This document shows, piece by piece, positions 8,332 through 15,112 of a DNA stretch of 36,549 bases (position 1 is the stretch's first letter; each line of letters opens with the position of its first letter). Below the pieces are notes generated by a model. It was not told the origin of the DNA. It saw only the letters and a list, made by a program, of their open reading frames with translations, and did no database searches. The translations under genes were made by a program, and so were the position numbers. Location of the stretch: positions 1 to 36,549 of the IMG/VR virus record IMGVR_UViG_3300050821_023953. The stretch is one strand, 5' to 3'. The stretch is from a virus.

Positions 8332-10992
8332 TCATGTTGGCACTCCGATCTTGTAGCGGTTTTTGCGGGCGATCCTGACGACGTGGGCTTCGCCTTCGGC
8401 GCTGGACAGGAATTGCTTGATCTCGGAATGGTCGCGAAGCATGGCGATGGACACTTGATGGCCTTCGACGTTTATGCCGGTCGAGGTAGCGCCTGAAGGA
8501 CGAACGCCGTAGCCGGCCGCCGCGCCGGCCGCGCTGGGAGCGTTGGGGAAACGGCGAGCGTTCAAGTCGCGCATGAAGTTCGCGCCGTAGTGCGCGAGCG
8601 CTTCGTTGCGCATGACGAACTCGGGACCGGCTTCGCCCATCATTGTCAGCGTCGGACCGGTGATCAAACCGCCTTGGGCCGCGAATGCCAGACCCTGCCC
8701 TTCCGCCAGCGCCGCGGCCATCAGCGCCGGCGCTTGTGCGGACGCTTCGCCTTCGGTCGCGATGGTTGCGAGCGTGGCAGGCGGGGCCCAGATCGCTGAC
8801 TCTTCGGAAGCCAGCGCGGCGTTCGCGGCCGCTGATGCCTGTCCGGCCGTCTGGCCGGCTACGAGCATTAGCAACTGTTGCGCGACCCAAGTTGTTCCGA
8901 TCTTCACGATTGCCTGGACGACGGAACTAATGATCGAACCGGCAATGTTTCGTAGAGCCTGAGACCACGTCTCGGTTTTGTTGATCACGCCGCTCAGGTT
9001 CGTGCTGACGGAATTGAAGGCGTTCGAAAAGATGGATTGGAACTGGTTTCCAATCTCGTTGAGCGTGTTGAACTGGTTGCGGAGGTTGATCAGCGCCGTG
9101 CTGAACTGTCCGCTCAACGTGAGGCTGGCTTGCGCGCTTTCGAGCTTCTGCGCCAACGCGACCTGCTGGCCCTGGAGCGCGATGTATTCTTTCTGCGCGT
9201 TGAGCCGGGCTTCGTCGTTCAATCTCGGATCGGTCGAACGCTGGCGCAACACGTCCAATTGCTTTTGATCCAGGGCAAGTTCCTGCTGCATCAAAGGAAT
9301 GAGCAGTTTCGTTTTCTCGACGTCGGTCAGGTCGGGATTGCCCGTGATCGCGGACTGTTGGTTCTTGAGCTTGGCCAGGGCGATGTTGTTCGCTTCGTCG
9401 GCTTCCTTGCTGGTCACTTCCAAACGCTTGGCGGCGTAAATCTGGCTGACCTTGAGCTTTTCCTCTTCGCGCTTTTGCTGGTCGGGGATTTCCTCATCCA
9501 GCTTTTTCTTGAGCTTGGCTTCCTCTTCGTTGAGCAGCGCGACTTTGCTCTCGGTGGCTTCGGCGAACGCTTTGTTGACTTCCTCGATGAGCTGGCGCGC
9601 GGCGTCGCTGAGGCCGGCTGGCTTGTTGCCGGCCGGCGATTCACCAGGGACTGAAGGAACGCCAGCGACTGAAGAGCCGGAGCCGAGATTGAAAATCTTC
9701 GCAAGCGCGCCAGCGACTGATTGATCATTCGAGAACAACTGCTTGGCGGCGTCGGAAGCGCGCTGGAATGCGCTGGTGAAGAAATCGGCAATGTGGGCGG
9801 CCGCGGAATTGGAATCGGTCGCCAGGCTCGTGATGTCCTTTTTCAGGCCGGCGACCATTTCCTTTGTGTGCGACCAGGCGTCCCCGACGTGGCCGGTCGC
9901 GGCTTCGGCCATGATTTGGGCGACCTTGCTTTGAGCGGTCGCAAGATCGATGAGCGCGCGGATCGCGTTGACGACTTTGCGTTCGAAGTCGTCCATTAGG
10001 TTGCCGACCAGGTTCAGGCCGTCAGCCAGAATCCCAAACCCCAATTCGGAAACGGTTCCCAAGTCTTCGATTTGCTGCTTAACGATCAGCACGGCCGCCG
10101 CCATGAACTGGAACACGCCGACCAGCGCAGTGCCGATGACCAGATGGCCTTGCTCGCTATTCGCTACGTTCTTGAACCAATCGACCAGATCGCGGAGCGC
10201 CGGCAGCAACGCCGCGGCGACTTCGTTCCAGAGCTGCTCGACGGACTGCCGCAGCTTGACCAGTTCCATGTCGAACTGGCGCGCGTTCTCTGCGGCTTCC
10301 TGCGTGACGCCGTTCGATTCACCCAGCGCGCCCGAGCCCTGGCGTAGCACTTCGAGAATTTCGCGGCCTTGAGGTCCGCGCATGCCGACCAGGTCGCGGA
10401 CCATCGCCGCGCCTCGTTGCGGGTCCATTTCCTTGAGCTGGTCCATCACGGCGCGTAGGACACTCTCGGTGTCCTTTAACGCGCCGTTGGACTGAAAGAT
10501 GCCGATGCCCCAATCGCGAAACACTTTGGCCGCGTCGCCGCCGCGCCGCGCCGCTTCGCTGATGCGGACGTTCAGCAGGTAAAGCGATTGCTCCATCGCT
10601 TCCAACGGCACACGGTTTTGTTCGCCGAGTTCCTTGAGCGCGTTCAGCGTGCGCAACGAGATCCCGATTGCTTCGGCCGCGCGGCCCATTTCGTCGGCGC
10701 GATTGATGGCTTCGTTTACGCTCTCGACGTATTGGAGGACCATCTCCTTGAGGGTTTCCCAGGCTTTCTCAACCGTGAACAACGCGGCGACAGTTGCGCC
10801 CAGGCCAGTGACAAATTCCTCGGCTTGCGTCGCGTCCACGAGCCAGCCGAAAATTCCGCCTTCCTCTTTCTGTTCGTCGGATTTGGCTTTGGTCTCGTCG
10901 ATCTTGCCGTTGACCTTGTCAAAGAAGTCCTGGACTTTGGACATTGCGTCCTGCGTCTCGGCATCGAACGTGATTGTGATTCCGTCGCCCAT
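8332..10992 (-). CDS. Tail tape measure protein
   Basis: 886 residues from the ATG at 10992 (MGDGITITFDAE); the longer open frame starts in a GACAAAGTG repeat and is rejected. Long helical and coiled-coil stretches dominate, including a charged region at roughly 500-600. Hydrophobic segments occur near residue 300 (ALVGVFQFMAAAVLIV) and near 710 (SIISSVVQAIVKIGTTWV). The C-terminus has the tape-measure signature GGLITGPTLTMMGEAGPEFV. Length sets tail length and suggests a tail of roughly 130 nm by the usual 0.15 nm per residue rule. It follows the chaperone genes and precedes the distal tail gene, as in siphophages. Confidence 0.9.
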   Translation of the reverse strand: MGDGITITFDAETQDAMSKVQDFFDKVNGKIDETKAKSDEQKEEGGIFGWLVDATQAEEFVTGLGATVAALFTVEKAWETLKEMVLQYVESVNEAINRADEMGRAAEAIGISLRTLNALKELGEQNRVPLEAMEQSLYLLNVRISEAARRGGDAAKVFRDWGIGIFQSNGALKDTESVLRAVMDQLKEMDPQRGAAMVRDLVGMRGPQGREILEVLRQGSGALGESNGVTQEAAENARQFDMELVKLRQSVEQLWNEVAAALLPALRDLVDWFKNVANSEQGHLVIGTALVGVFQFMAAAVLIVKQQIEDLGTVSELGFGILADGLNLVGNLMDDFERKVVNAIRALIDLATAQSKVAQIMAEAATGHVGDAWSHTKEMVAGLKKDITSLATDSNSAAAHIADFFTSAFQRASDAAKQLFSNDQSVAGALAKIFNLGSGSSVAGVPSVPGESPAGNKPAGLSDAARQLIEEVNKAFAEATESKVALLNEEEAKLKKKLDEEIPDQQKREEEKLKVSQIYAAKRLEVTSKEADEANNIALAKLKNQQSAITGNPDLTDVEKTKLLIPLMQQELALDQKQLDVLRQRSTDPRLNDEARLNAQKEYIALQGQQVALAQKLESAQASLTLSGQFSTALINLRNQFNTLNEIGNQFQSIFSNAFNSVSTNLSGVINKTETWSQALRNIAGSIISSVVQAIVKIGTTWVAQQLLMLVAGQTAGQASAAANAALASEESAIWAPPATLATIATEGEASAQAPALMAAALAEGQGLAFAAQGGLITGPTLTMMGEAGPEFVMRNEALAHYGANFMRDLNARRFPNAPSAAGAAAGYGVRPSGATSTGINVEGHQVSIAMLRDHSEIKQFLSSAEGEAHVVRIARKNRYKIGVPT

Positions 10993-10997
10993 ATCAG

Positions 10998-11030
10998 GAC
11001 AAAGTGGAAGACAAAGTGGAAGACAAAGTG
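10998..11030. repeat. GACAAAGTG triple repeat, copy 4
   Basis: Units at 10998, 11010, 11022 with GAA spacers. It lies between the chaperone second-frame stop (11036) and the tape measure ATG (10992). Confidence 0.9.
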
Positions 11031-11035
11031 TGCAT

Positions 11036-11143
11036 TTACATCTGGGGTTGACCGCGCGGCGGGCGGCCGTCGCCATACATGGCTTTCAGGCGCTCGGTGG
11101 CGGCGTGGGCGAACAGGTCGAATTGTCGAAGAGTGTAACGCAT
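11036..11143 (-). CDS. Second-frame product of the tail chaperone pair (gpGT-like extension)
   Basis: From the ATG at 11143, which shares its A with the upstream TAA (TAATG), the frame gives 35 residues beginning MRYTLRQFDLFAHAATERLK. Good coding character continues upstream of this ATG in the same frame to about 11215 (FADTAAAIDFLLSQGHSLDD), almost every codon ending in C, while the annotated upstream gene has poor third positions there. So this is either the C-terminal extension reached by a -1 frameshift, as in lambda gpG/gpGT, or a coupled small gene with a lost start. It sits directly before the tape measure gene, where that arrangement is expected. Confidence 0.6.
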   Translation of the reverse strand: MRYTLRQFDLFAHAATERLKAMYGDGRPPRGQPQM

Positions 11144-11625
11144 TATGTCGTCGAGGCTGTGTCCTTGACTGAGGAGGAAGTCGATGGCTGCGGCGGTGTC
11201 GGCGAAGCCGTCGCTTTGGACGCGCCCAGCTTGACGCCGATGGCCGCCGTGAAGCGGCCGCCGACTTTTTTTGCGCGGCCAAGGATTTCGGCGTTGAGGT
11301 TGATTTCGAGCGCGGCGTCGAGCAGCTCCAAACCGTCCGCGAAAGAGAGCTTGCGAATTGCTTCCTGAGTCAGGCCGCTGGAATGGATGATCGCGAACTC
11401 AGTCAATTCCTGAGCGCCGCAAATTAGTTTCGTGATCTTATCGATGCGCAGGGAAAACCGGCCCTGATCGTCCATGATTTCCGACGAGTGCTTCGAGAGC
11501 ATGCGGAGGAATTCGAACGTGTCTGACCAGGTGAATTCGGAGACCGTGACTGAGCTTCCGCCGATGTTCAGTTCTTTTCGGCGGCACATGACCGGGAGGG
11601 TTCCGTTGGTTACTTCGTGTTTCAT
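11143..11625 (-). CDS. Tail assembly chaperone (gpG-like)
   Basis: 160 residues, located between the major tail proteins and the tape measure gene. It has a short beta-rich N-terminus (LNIGGSSVTVSEFTWSDTFEFLR) followed by helices, typical of tail chaperones (DRIDKIT, LTQEAIRKLSFADGLELLDAA). From about residue 137 onward the sequence becomes SPTPPQPSTSSSV, which looks like a wrong-frame reading, while the -1 frame carries a well-formed continuation. An A7 run in phase as A-AAA-AAA lies at 11266-11272. The gene starts 35 bp after the major tail protein stop, without a clear Shine-Dalgarno. Confidence 0.7.
   Translation of the reverse strand: MKHEVTNGTLPVMCRRKELNIGGSSVTVSEFTWSDTFEFLRMLSKHSSEIMDDQGRFSLRIDKITKLICGAQELTEFAIIHSSGLTQEAIRKLSFADGLELLDAALEINLNAEILGRAKKVGGRFTAAIGVKLGASKATASPTPPQPSTSSSVKDTASTT
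11266..11272 (-). other. Candidate slippery heptamer A7 in the chaperone gene
   Basis: Seven A residues read in frame as GCA-AAA-AAA-GTC, so the X-XXY-YYZ phasing needed for -1 slippage is met. A -1 shift here leaves the frame open through to the TAA at 11036. The apparent switch in codon character is about 50 bp further downstream near 11215, so this run is a candidate and not proven to be the shift site. Confidence 0.4.
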
Positions 11626-11633
11626 AATAATTT

Positions 11634-11655
11634 GGGCGGCGCGGTAGCACCGCCC
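11634..11655. other. GC-rich hairpin between major tail and chaperone genes
   Basis: GGGCGG and CCGCCC flank a 10-base loop in the 35-bp gap between the major tail protein stop and the chaperone start. There is no T-run after it on the minus strand, so it is not a standard terminator; it could be an RNA processing or attenuation site, or simply another short interspersed palindrome. Confidence 0.4.
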
Positions 11656-11660
11656 TACCT

Positions 11661-12488
11661 TTAATAGGCGCGGACGGCGCGGGTTGCGGGGTTGTGGATG
11701 ACTTCGACGGTGTATTCGTTGAACTTGTCGAGTTTGTTATCGCCCCAGGCGGTGACTTCCACCTGGCCGGAGAAATTTTCGAAGGCGAGCGGGACGGTCG
11801 AGAACTGGTCGTATTCGACGAGCTTGAAGGTGCCGAGCTGCAGGAGCTGCGAGAACCATTGGAAATTGGTCGCCGTAACCTGCGGACAGGAATAGAGCAC
11901 TTCGATTTGGTAGAGCGCCCACGTCTGGCCCTGGTGCGCTCCTTCAGGCACGACCAGGCTGTAAGGACCGAACAGATCGAGCATGCCGCTGCCGAGGTCC
12001 AGTGTGTATTGACCGCCGATGCTGGCGAGGTCCTCGATGAGAAAATCGTTTGGAGCCGCGCCGAAAGAGAAGTAACCGACGACGGTCGCGTTATAGAGAC
12101 CGGTCGCGCCGACAAAGAAGCTGCTCGCCTCGCCGGGCGTCAGGAGCGACAGCTCGTCCACGGTGATGATGAAACGCTGGTTGACGGCCGCGGCCTGAAC
12201 GACCTGGCCGATGTTTGTGCCGAGCGCAAGCAGCGCGACCGTGTCGGCGAAATGCTCATCGAGTGTGAACATCTTCGCTTCCTTGACGTTGCCAACCGGT
12301 TCGAAATCGAGACGACGGATTCCGAGGGACGACGCGAAATGCTGGACGCGCGTGAACTTGGGATCGGATTTGTAGTCGGGAATGTTCCCGAGATCGATCC
12401 ACTGGTTGTCGCCCGCGGCGAGGCCGTTTGGCTGCCAATAGAGGCGGCCGGTTGTCAGCTTGTAGTTCTCTGGATTCCCTAAGTTCAT
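11661..12488 (-). CDS. Major tail protein, second paralogue
   Basis: 275 residues from the ATG at 12488 (MNLGNPENYKLTTGRL); the longer frame upstream is shadow. It is clearly paralogous to the preceding gene product: both begin with NLG-x-P-x-x-x-K-LTTGRL, then a D-(L/M)-GN, then DPK-x-TR-x-x-H, then an FDEH/LDEH-like segment and an A-L-x-GT motif. The two also share the C-terminal WGDNK motif (248-252 here). Position between tail terminator and chaperone supports a tail-tube subunit. The two copies may form alternating or successive parts of the tube, or one may be a tail-tube decoration. Confidence 0.75.
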   Translation of the reverse strand: MNLGNPENYKLTTGRLYWQPNGLAAGDNQWIDLGNIPDYKSDPKFTRVQHFASSLGIRRLDFEPVGNVKEAKMFTLDEHFADTVALLALGTNIGQVVQAAAVNQRFIITVDELSLLTPGEASSFFVGATGLYNATVVGYFSFGAAPNDFLIEDLASIGGQYTLDLGSGMLDLFGPYSLVVPEGAHQGQTWALYQIEVLYSCPQVTATNFQWFSQLLQLGTFKLVEYDQFSTVPLAFENFSGQVEVTAWGDNKLDKFNEYTVEVIHNPATRAVRAY

Positions 12489-12517
12489 AGCGACGTAAGG
12501 GACAAAAGCGACGAAAG

Positions 12518-13258
12518 TTAGTCTTGCCGGGTTTGGACGACTGGGTTGGTGAGCGGGACAGCGTCCACGGTGATGTTGTTGTAGTCCGCTTTGTTGTCGC
12601 CCCACTGCGTCACGTAGAGCTGGCCGTTGAAGGTCGTGGTCTGTCGCGGCGCGATGTTGAACTGATCGGTCTCGACGTATTTGACCGAGCCCTGCAGTAG
12701 CAAGGTTTGAAACGCGGTGAAATTATGATAGGTCAGCGCGGCCGACGTGTAATTGATCGTGACGGTCGAGGCGTTGGCGATGCCGCCGCCGTTCAGGATG
12801 GTCACCGCGCCGCTGCCGAGATCGATGGCGTAATCGACGTTGAGAACCATGGCGATGCCGCCAACCTTCACCGTCACCGCGCTACAGCCTGGCTGCGTCG
12901 TGAAATAGGTTCGGCCTTGCTGTGAATTGTTCGTGAGTTGCTCGGCGACGATCACCGCGCCGGCCTGGACGCTGTCCGCGCCTTGGGTGCCGAGCAATGC
13001 CAGGCTTATCAAGTCGGGAGTGTGTTCGTCGAAAATGAACTGATACATCGGGCTGATCTCGGACACGAGCGAGATGTCCGTGCGCAGGAAACCGCCCGCC
13101 GCTTTCTTGTGTTCTTTGCGCGTGACCTTGGGGTCGATCTTATGTTCCGTGCAATTGCCCATGTCGCGATAGAAGGTATCGACGCTCGGGCTGGTGAGTT
13201 GGATGAACAGCCGGCCTGTTGTTAGTTTCTTTGTGTTGGGAGAGCCTAAGTTTACCAT
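12518..13258 (-). CDS. Major tail protein, first paralogue, with beta insertion domain
   Basis: 246 residues. It shares the N-terminal LTTGRL, DMGN and DPKVTR motifs and the C-terminal QWGDNK motif with the downstream gene. Residues about 115-172 form a beta-rich insertion (TYFTTQPGCSAVTV, VDYAIDLGSGAVTIL, IANASTVTINYTS) that closely matches an insertion in the gp36-like head completion protein encoded at 13872-14507. It is led by an A/C-rich leader (CAACCCTAACCAACAATCACC) without Shine-Dalgarno, and a GACAAAGTG triple repeat lies just upstream. Probably the main tail-tube protein. Confidence 0.75.
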   Translation of the reverse strand: MVNLGSPNTKKLTTGRLFIQLTSPSVDTFYRDMGNCTEHKIDPKVTRKEHKKAAGGFLRTDISLVSEISPMYQFIFDEHTPDLISLALLGTQGADSVQAGAVIVAEQLTNNSQQGRTYFTTQPGCSAVTVKVGGIAMVLNVDYAIDLGSGAVTILNGGGIANASTVTINYTSAALTYHNFTAFQTLLLQGSVKYVETDQFNIAPRQTTTFNGQLYVTQWGDNKADYNNITVDAVPLTNPVVQTRQD

Positions 13259-13290
13259 GGTGATTGTTGGTTAGGGTTGAACGCAAGACC

Positions 13291-13323
13291 GACAAAGTGC
13301 AGGACAAAGTGGGAGACAAAGTG
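13291..13323. repeat. GACAAAGTG triple repeat, copy 5
   Basis: Units at 13291, 13303, 13315 with CAG and GGA spacers, between the tail terminator stop and the A/C leader of the first major tail gene. Confidence 0.9.
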
Positions 13324-13327
13324 CATA

Positions 13328-13870
13328 TCAAATAATGGGCTGCTGACCGAGATCGACGATTTGGTTGCCGCCGCTTAGTTCGAGGTCGAGGTTGTAGAAC
13401 ACGCGGCCTTGTAGTTCATCGCGGACTTTTTGCTGCATCAGGAACTGCTCGCCGTTGGTGGGTTGGATGAAAACGCCTGGCTGACCGGGAAGCACCCCAC
13501 ACACGGCATTGAGAATGGCGTCCTTCAACGGCATTGCGCCCACTGTTTGGGTGACCGTGGGCGTGCCGAGCAGGGCGTAAGTGCGATTGCCGACGTTGAC
13601 GTCGCCGATGATCAGCGTGATGTGATCGATCTTTCGCGTTCGGAGTTCGCGTCCGGCGCGGGTGTTTTCGAATCGTTCGCGATTGTGGACGATGACGCAA
13701 ACGCGCCGGGCCATTTTGAACACTTCCTGCAGCGCCTTGACGGGGTCCATCATGTCGAAGAAATCGACCTTGCCGAACGCGGGCGCGTTGTTGACCTGGA
13801 CAGTAAGCAAGAGCGCCTGAAGCGCCTGCAGGCACGCCGCCGTGTTGTGGAATCCGTAGAGGTTTGCCAT
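13328..13870 (-). CDS. Probable tail terminator / neck protein (Mu gp37 position)
   Basis: 180 residues. Located between the gp36-like connector and the major tail proteins, where tail completion or terminator proteins are found. It contains a mixed alpha/beta core: FKMARRVCVIVHNRERFE and IDHITLIIGDVNVGN, ending in ELQGRVFYNLDLELSGG. No specific family is recognised. It starts one base after the stop of the gp36-like gene (TGATATG), implying coupled translation. The product presumably caps the tail tube and joins it to the head. Confidence 0.6.
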   Translation of the reverse strand: MANLYGFHNTAACLQALQALLLTVQVNNAPAFGKVDFFDMMDPVKALQEVFKMARRVCVIVHNRERFENTRAGRELRTRKIDHITLIIGDVNVGNRTYALLGTPTVTQTVGAMPLKDAILNAVCGVLPGQPGVFIQPTNGEQFLMQQKVRDELQGRVFYNLDLELSGGNQIVDLGQQPII

Positions 13871-13871
13871 A

Positions 13872-14507
13872 TCAATCGTCGTCGTCGTCGCCGAAGCGAG
13901 GACCGCGGGTGAAGCGGACGTGACGCGTGCCGCCGTATGCGCCCTTCGCGGGCGAGAGCTGAGGATCGGGGATCGTCTTCTCGATCAGGTCCGGGAACTT
14001 GCCGTCGCGGATCGCGGTTAGTTCGGCGATGGCATCCTTGTATTGGTCAACGATGTTGCTGGCCCGCGGCCCCATCTGGCCGTAAAGGTCCCAAAGCACG
14101 ATCGGGCGAACGAGACGCTTGAAGCGCGAATCGGACGTGTAGTTGATGAACAGCGCGGTCGGATTCGCGATTGCGCCATTGACAACCACGGTGATTGAAC
14201 CGGCAGCGGCATTCAGCGTGTAATCCGCTGGAGTGTTGAAGACCTGGCCGGAACCTGATTGGACGGAAACGGACGAGAGGTCCTGGCGTTGAGCGAAATA
14301 GGTTTGGCCCTGGACCGATGCCGGCGTGAGCGGTTCCAATTGGATCACTTCGCTGATTTGGTAGCGCAGCGTGTAATCGTTCACCTTCGCGACGGCCGCG
14401 CGGATCGCGACGGCGATGGGATCAGCGTTCTGCAAATTGGCCAGGCGCGACGTAATGTCCGCAATGTCCTGATCGCTGATGTTTAGATCGTCGTCGGTGA
14501 AGGTCAT
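13872..14507 (-). CDS. Head completion / connector protein, Mu gp36 (DUF1320)-like
   Basis: 211 residues from the ATG at 14507 (MTFTDDDLNISDQD); the upstream in-frame part lies over a repeat. The N-terminus (ADITSRLANLQNADPIAVAIRAA) and the segment LVRPIVLWDLYGQ ... YKDAIAELTAIRDGKFPDL fit the DUF1320 pattern of a helical connector ending in Y-x-D-A-I-x-x-L-x-x-I-x-x-GK. Residues about 66-124 are a beta insertion shared with the first major tail protein. The tail end is acidic (GDDDDD). The ATG overlaps the TGA of the cold-shock gene. Gene order after the major capsid gene matches Mu. Confidence 0.7.
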   Translation of the reverse strand: MTFTDDDLNISDQDIADITSRLANLQNADPIAVAIRAAVAKVNDYTLRYQISEVIQLEPLTPASVQGQTYFAQRQDLSSVSVQSGSGQVFNTPADYTLNAAAGSITVVVNGAIANPTALFINYTSDSRFKRLVRPIVLWDLYGQMGPRASNIVDQYKDAIAELTAIRDGKFPDLIEKTIPDPQLSPAKGAYGGTRHVRFTRGPRFGDDDDD

Positions 14508-14782
14508 TCCAGTGCGGAGTTCGGAGTGCGGAGTGCAGAATTCCGAGACGGGCAACGGGTATTAACGCCGGGCTTGTCCGCGCCGACGCGCGCGACGCGT
14601 TGGGCGCAAAGGCCGCGTTCGCCGTGCGTGACGTCGAAGCTGACGCGTTCGCCCTGCTGAAGCGATCGGCGGCCGCGGCCGGGAAGCTCGGAGTAATGGA
14701 CGAACACGTCCTTGTCGCCAGTGTCGGGCGTGATGAACCCGTAACCTTTCTTATCGTCGAACCATTTAACTTTGCCGGTCAT
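14504..14782 (-). CDS. Cold-shock domain protein
   Basis: 92 residues from the ATG at 14782 (MTGKVKWFDDKKGYGFI). RNP1 is KGYGFI (residues 12-17) and RNP2 is VFVHY (27-31), with the usual length of about 65 residues for a single OB-fold nucleic-acid chaperone. It binds single-stranded RNA or DNA. The final 25 residues contain NSALRTPNSALE, read from a repeat, and this extension makes the gene end in an ATGA overlap with the next start. It is unusual to find a cold-shock gene between capsid and tail genes; it may assist late mRNA translation. Confidence 0.9.
   Translation of the reverse strand: MTGKVKWFDDKKGYGFITPDTGDKDVFVHYSELPGRGRRSLQQGERVSFDVTHGERGLCAQRVARVGADKPGVNTRCPSRNSALRTPNSALE
14509..14550. 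repeat. TGCGGAGTTCGGAG-type repeat
   Basis: Units of GTGCGGAGT encode the C-terminus of the cold-shock protein (NSALRTPNSAL) and end at the gp36-like start. Confidence 0.75.
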
Positions 14783-14790
14783 CGCGGGAA

Positions 14791-14818
14791 TGGGGTGTTG
14801 GAGTATTGGAGTGTTGGG
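14791..14818. repeat. TGGAGTATTGGAGTG-type repeat, copy 1
   Basis: Fills the gap upstream of the cold-shock start. Copies at 15071-15112 and 26188-26226. Confidence 0.8.
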
Positions 14819-14873
14819 CTTGCCCGGCGCGGCCATCGGTGTGCCGCGCCAGGCTGTGACCCGAAGCGACCTA

Positions 14874-15065
14874 CTACGCTCCGGAAGTTGGTTCTTTTGG
14901 TTCTTCCTTCTTGCCGGTGGGCTTCGAAGGCGCGGACTCGCGATGTTCAAAGGCGTGCGTGCCGTTGATCAGCAGCTTGCCGTGATGGTCCTGGACTTCG
15001 TGGACTTCGTCCTTCTTGAGGATCTTCCCGTTGAAGATCACATCCTTTGCGATTTTGATTTTCAT
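14874..15065 (-). CDS. Small head-region protein of unknown function
   Basis: 63 residues from MKIKIAKDVIFNGKILKKDE. The pattern KIKIAKDVIFNGKILKKDEV resembles small SH3-like or beta-barrel phage proteins found near capsid genes, but I cannot assign a family. The C-terminus is Lys/Glu/Pro rich (KPTGKKEEPKEP), likely disordered. It is flanked on both sides by repeats of TGGAGT-type units, which occupy the upstream gap and part of the downstream gap. It lies in the Mu gp35 neighbourhood. Confidence 0.6.
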   Translation of the reverse strand: MKIKIAKDVIFNGKILKKDEVHEVQDHHGKLLINGTHAFEHRESAPSKPTGKKEEPKEPTSGA

Positions 15066-15070
15066 AACTC

Positions 15071-15112
15071 GGAATGGAGTGCTGGAGTTTTGGAGCGGTG
15101 GAGTGTTGGTCA
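15071..15112. repeat. TGGAGTATTGGAGTG-type repeat, copy 2
   Basis: Upstream of the 63-residue gene, overlapping the end of the 257-residue ORF. Confidence 0.8.

Noticed and set aside
11634-11655. Rho-independent terminator before the chaperone gene
   Set aside because: No T-run follows the hairpin on the minus strand and it lies within a tight operon.
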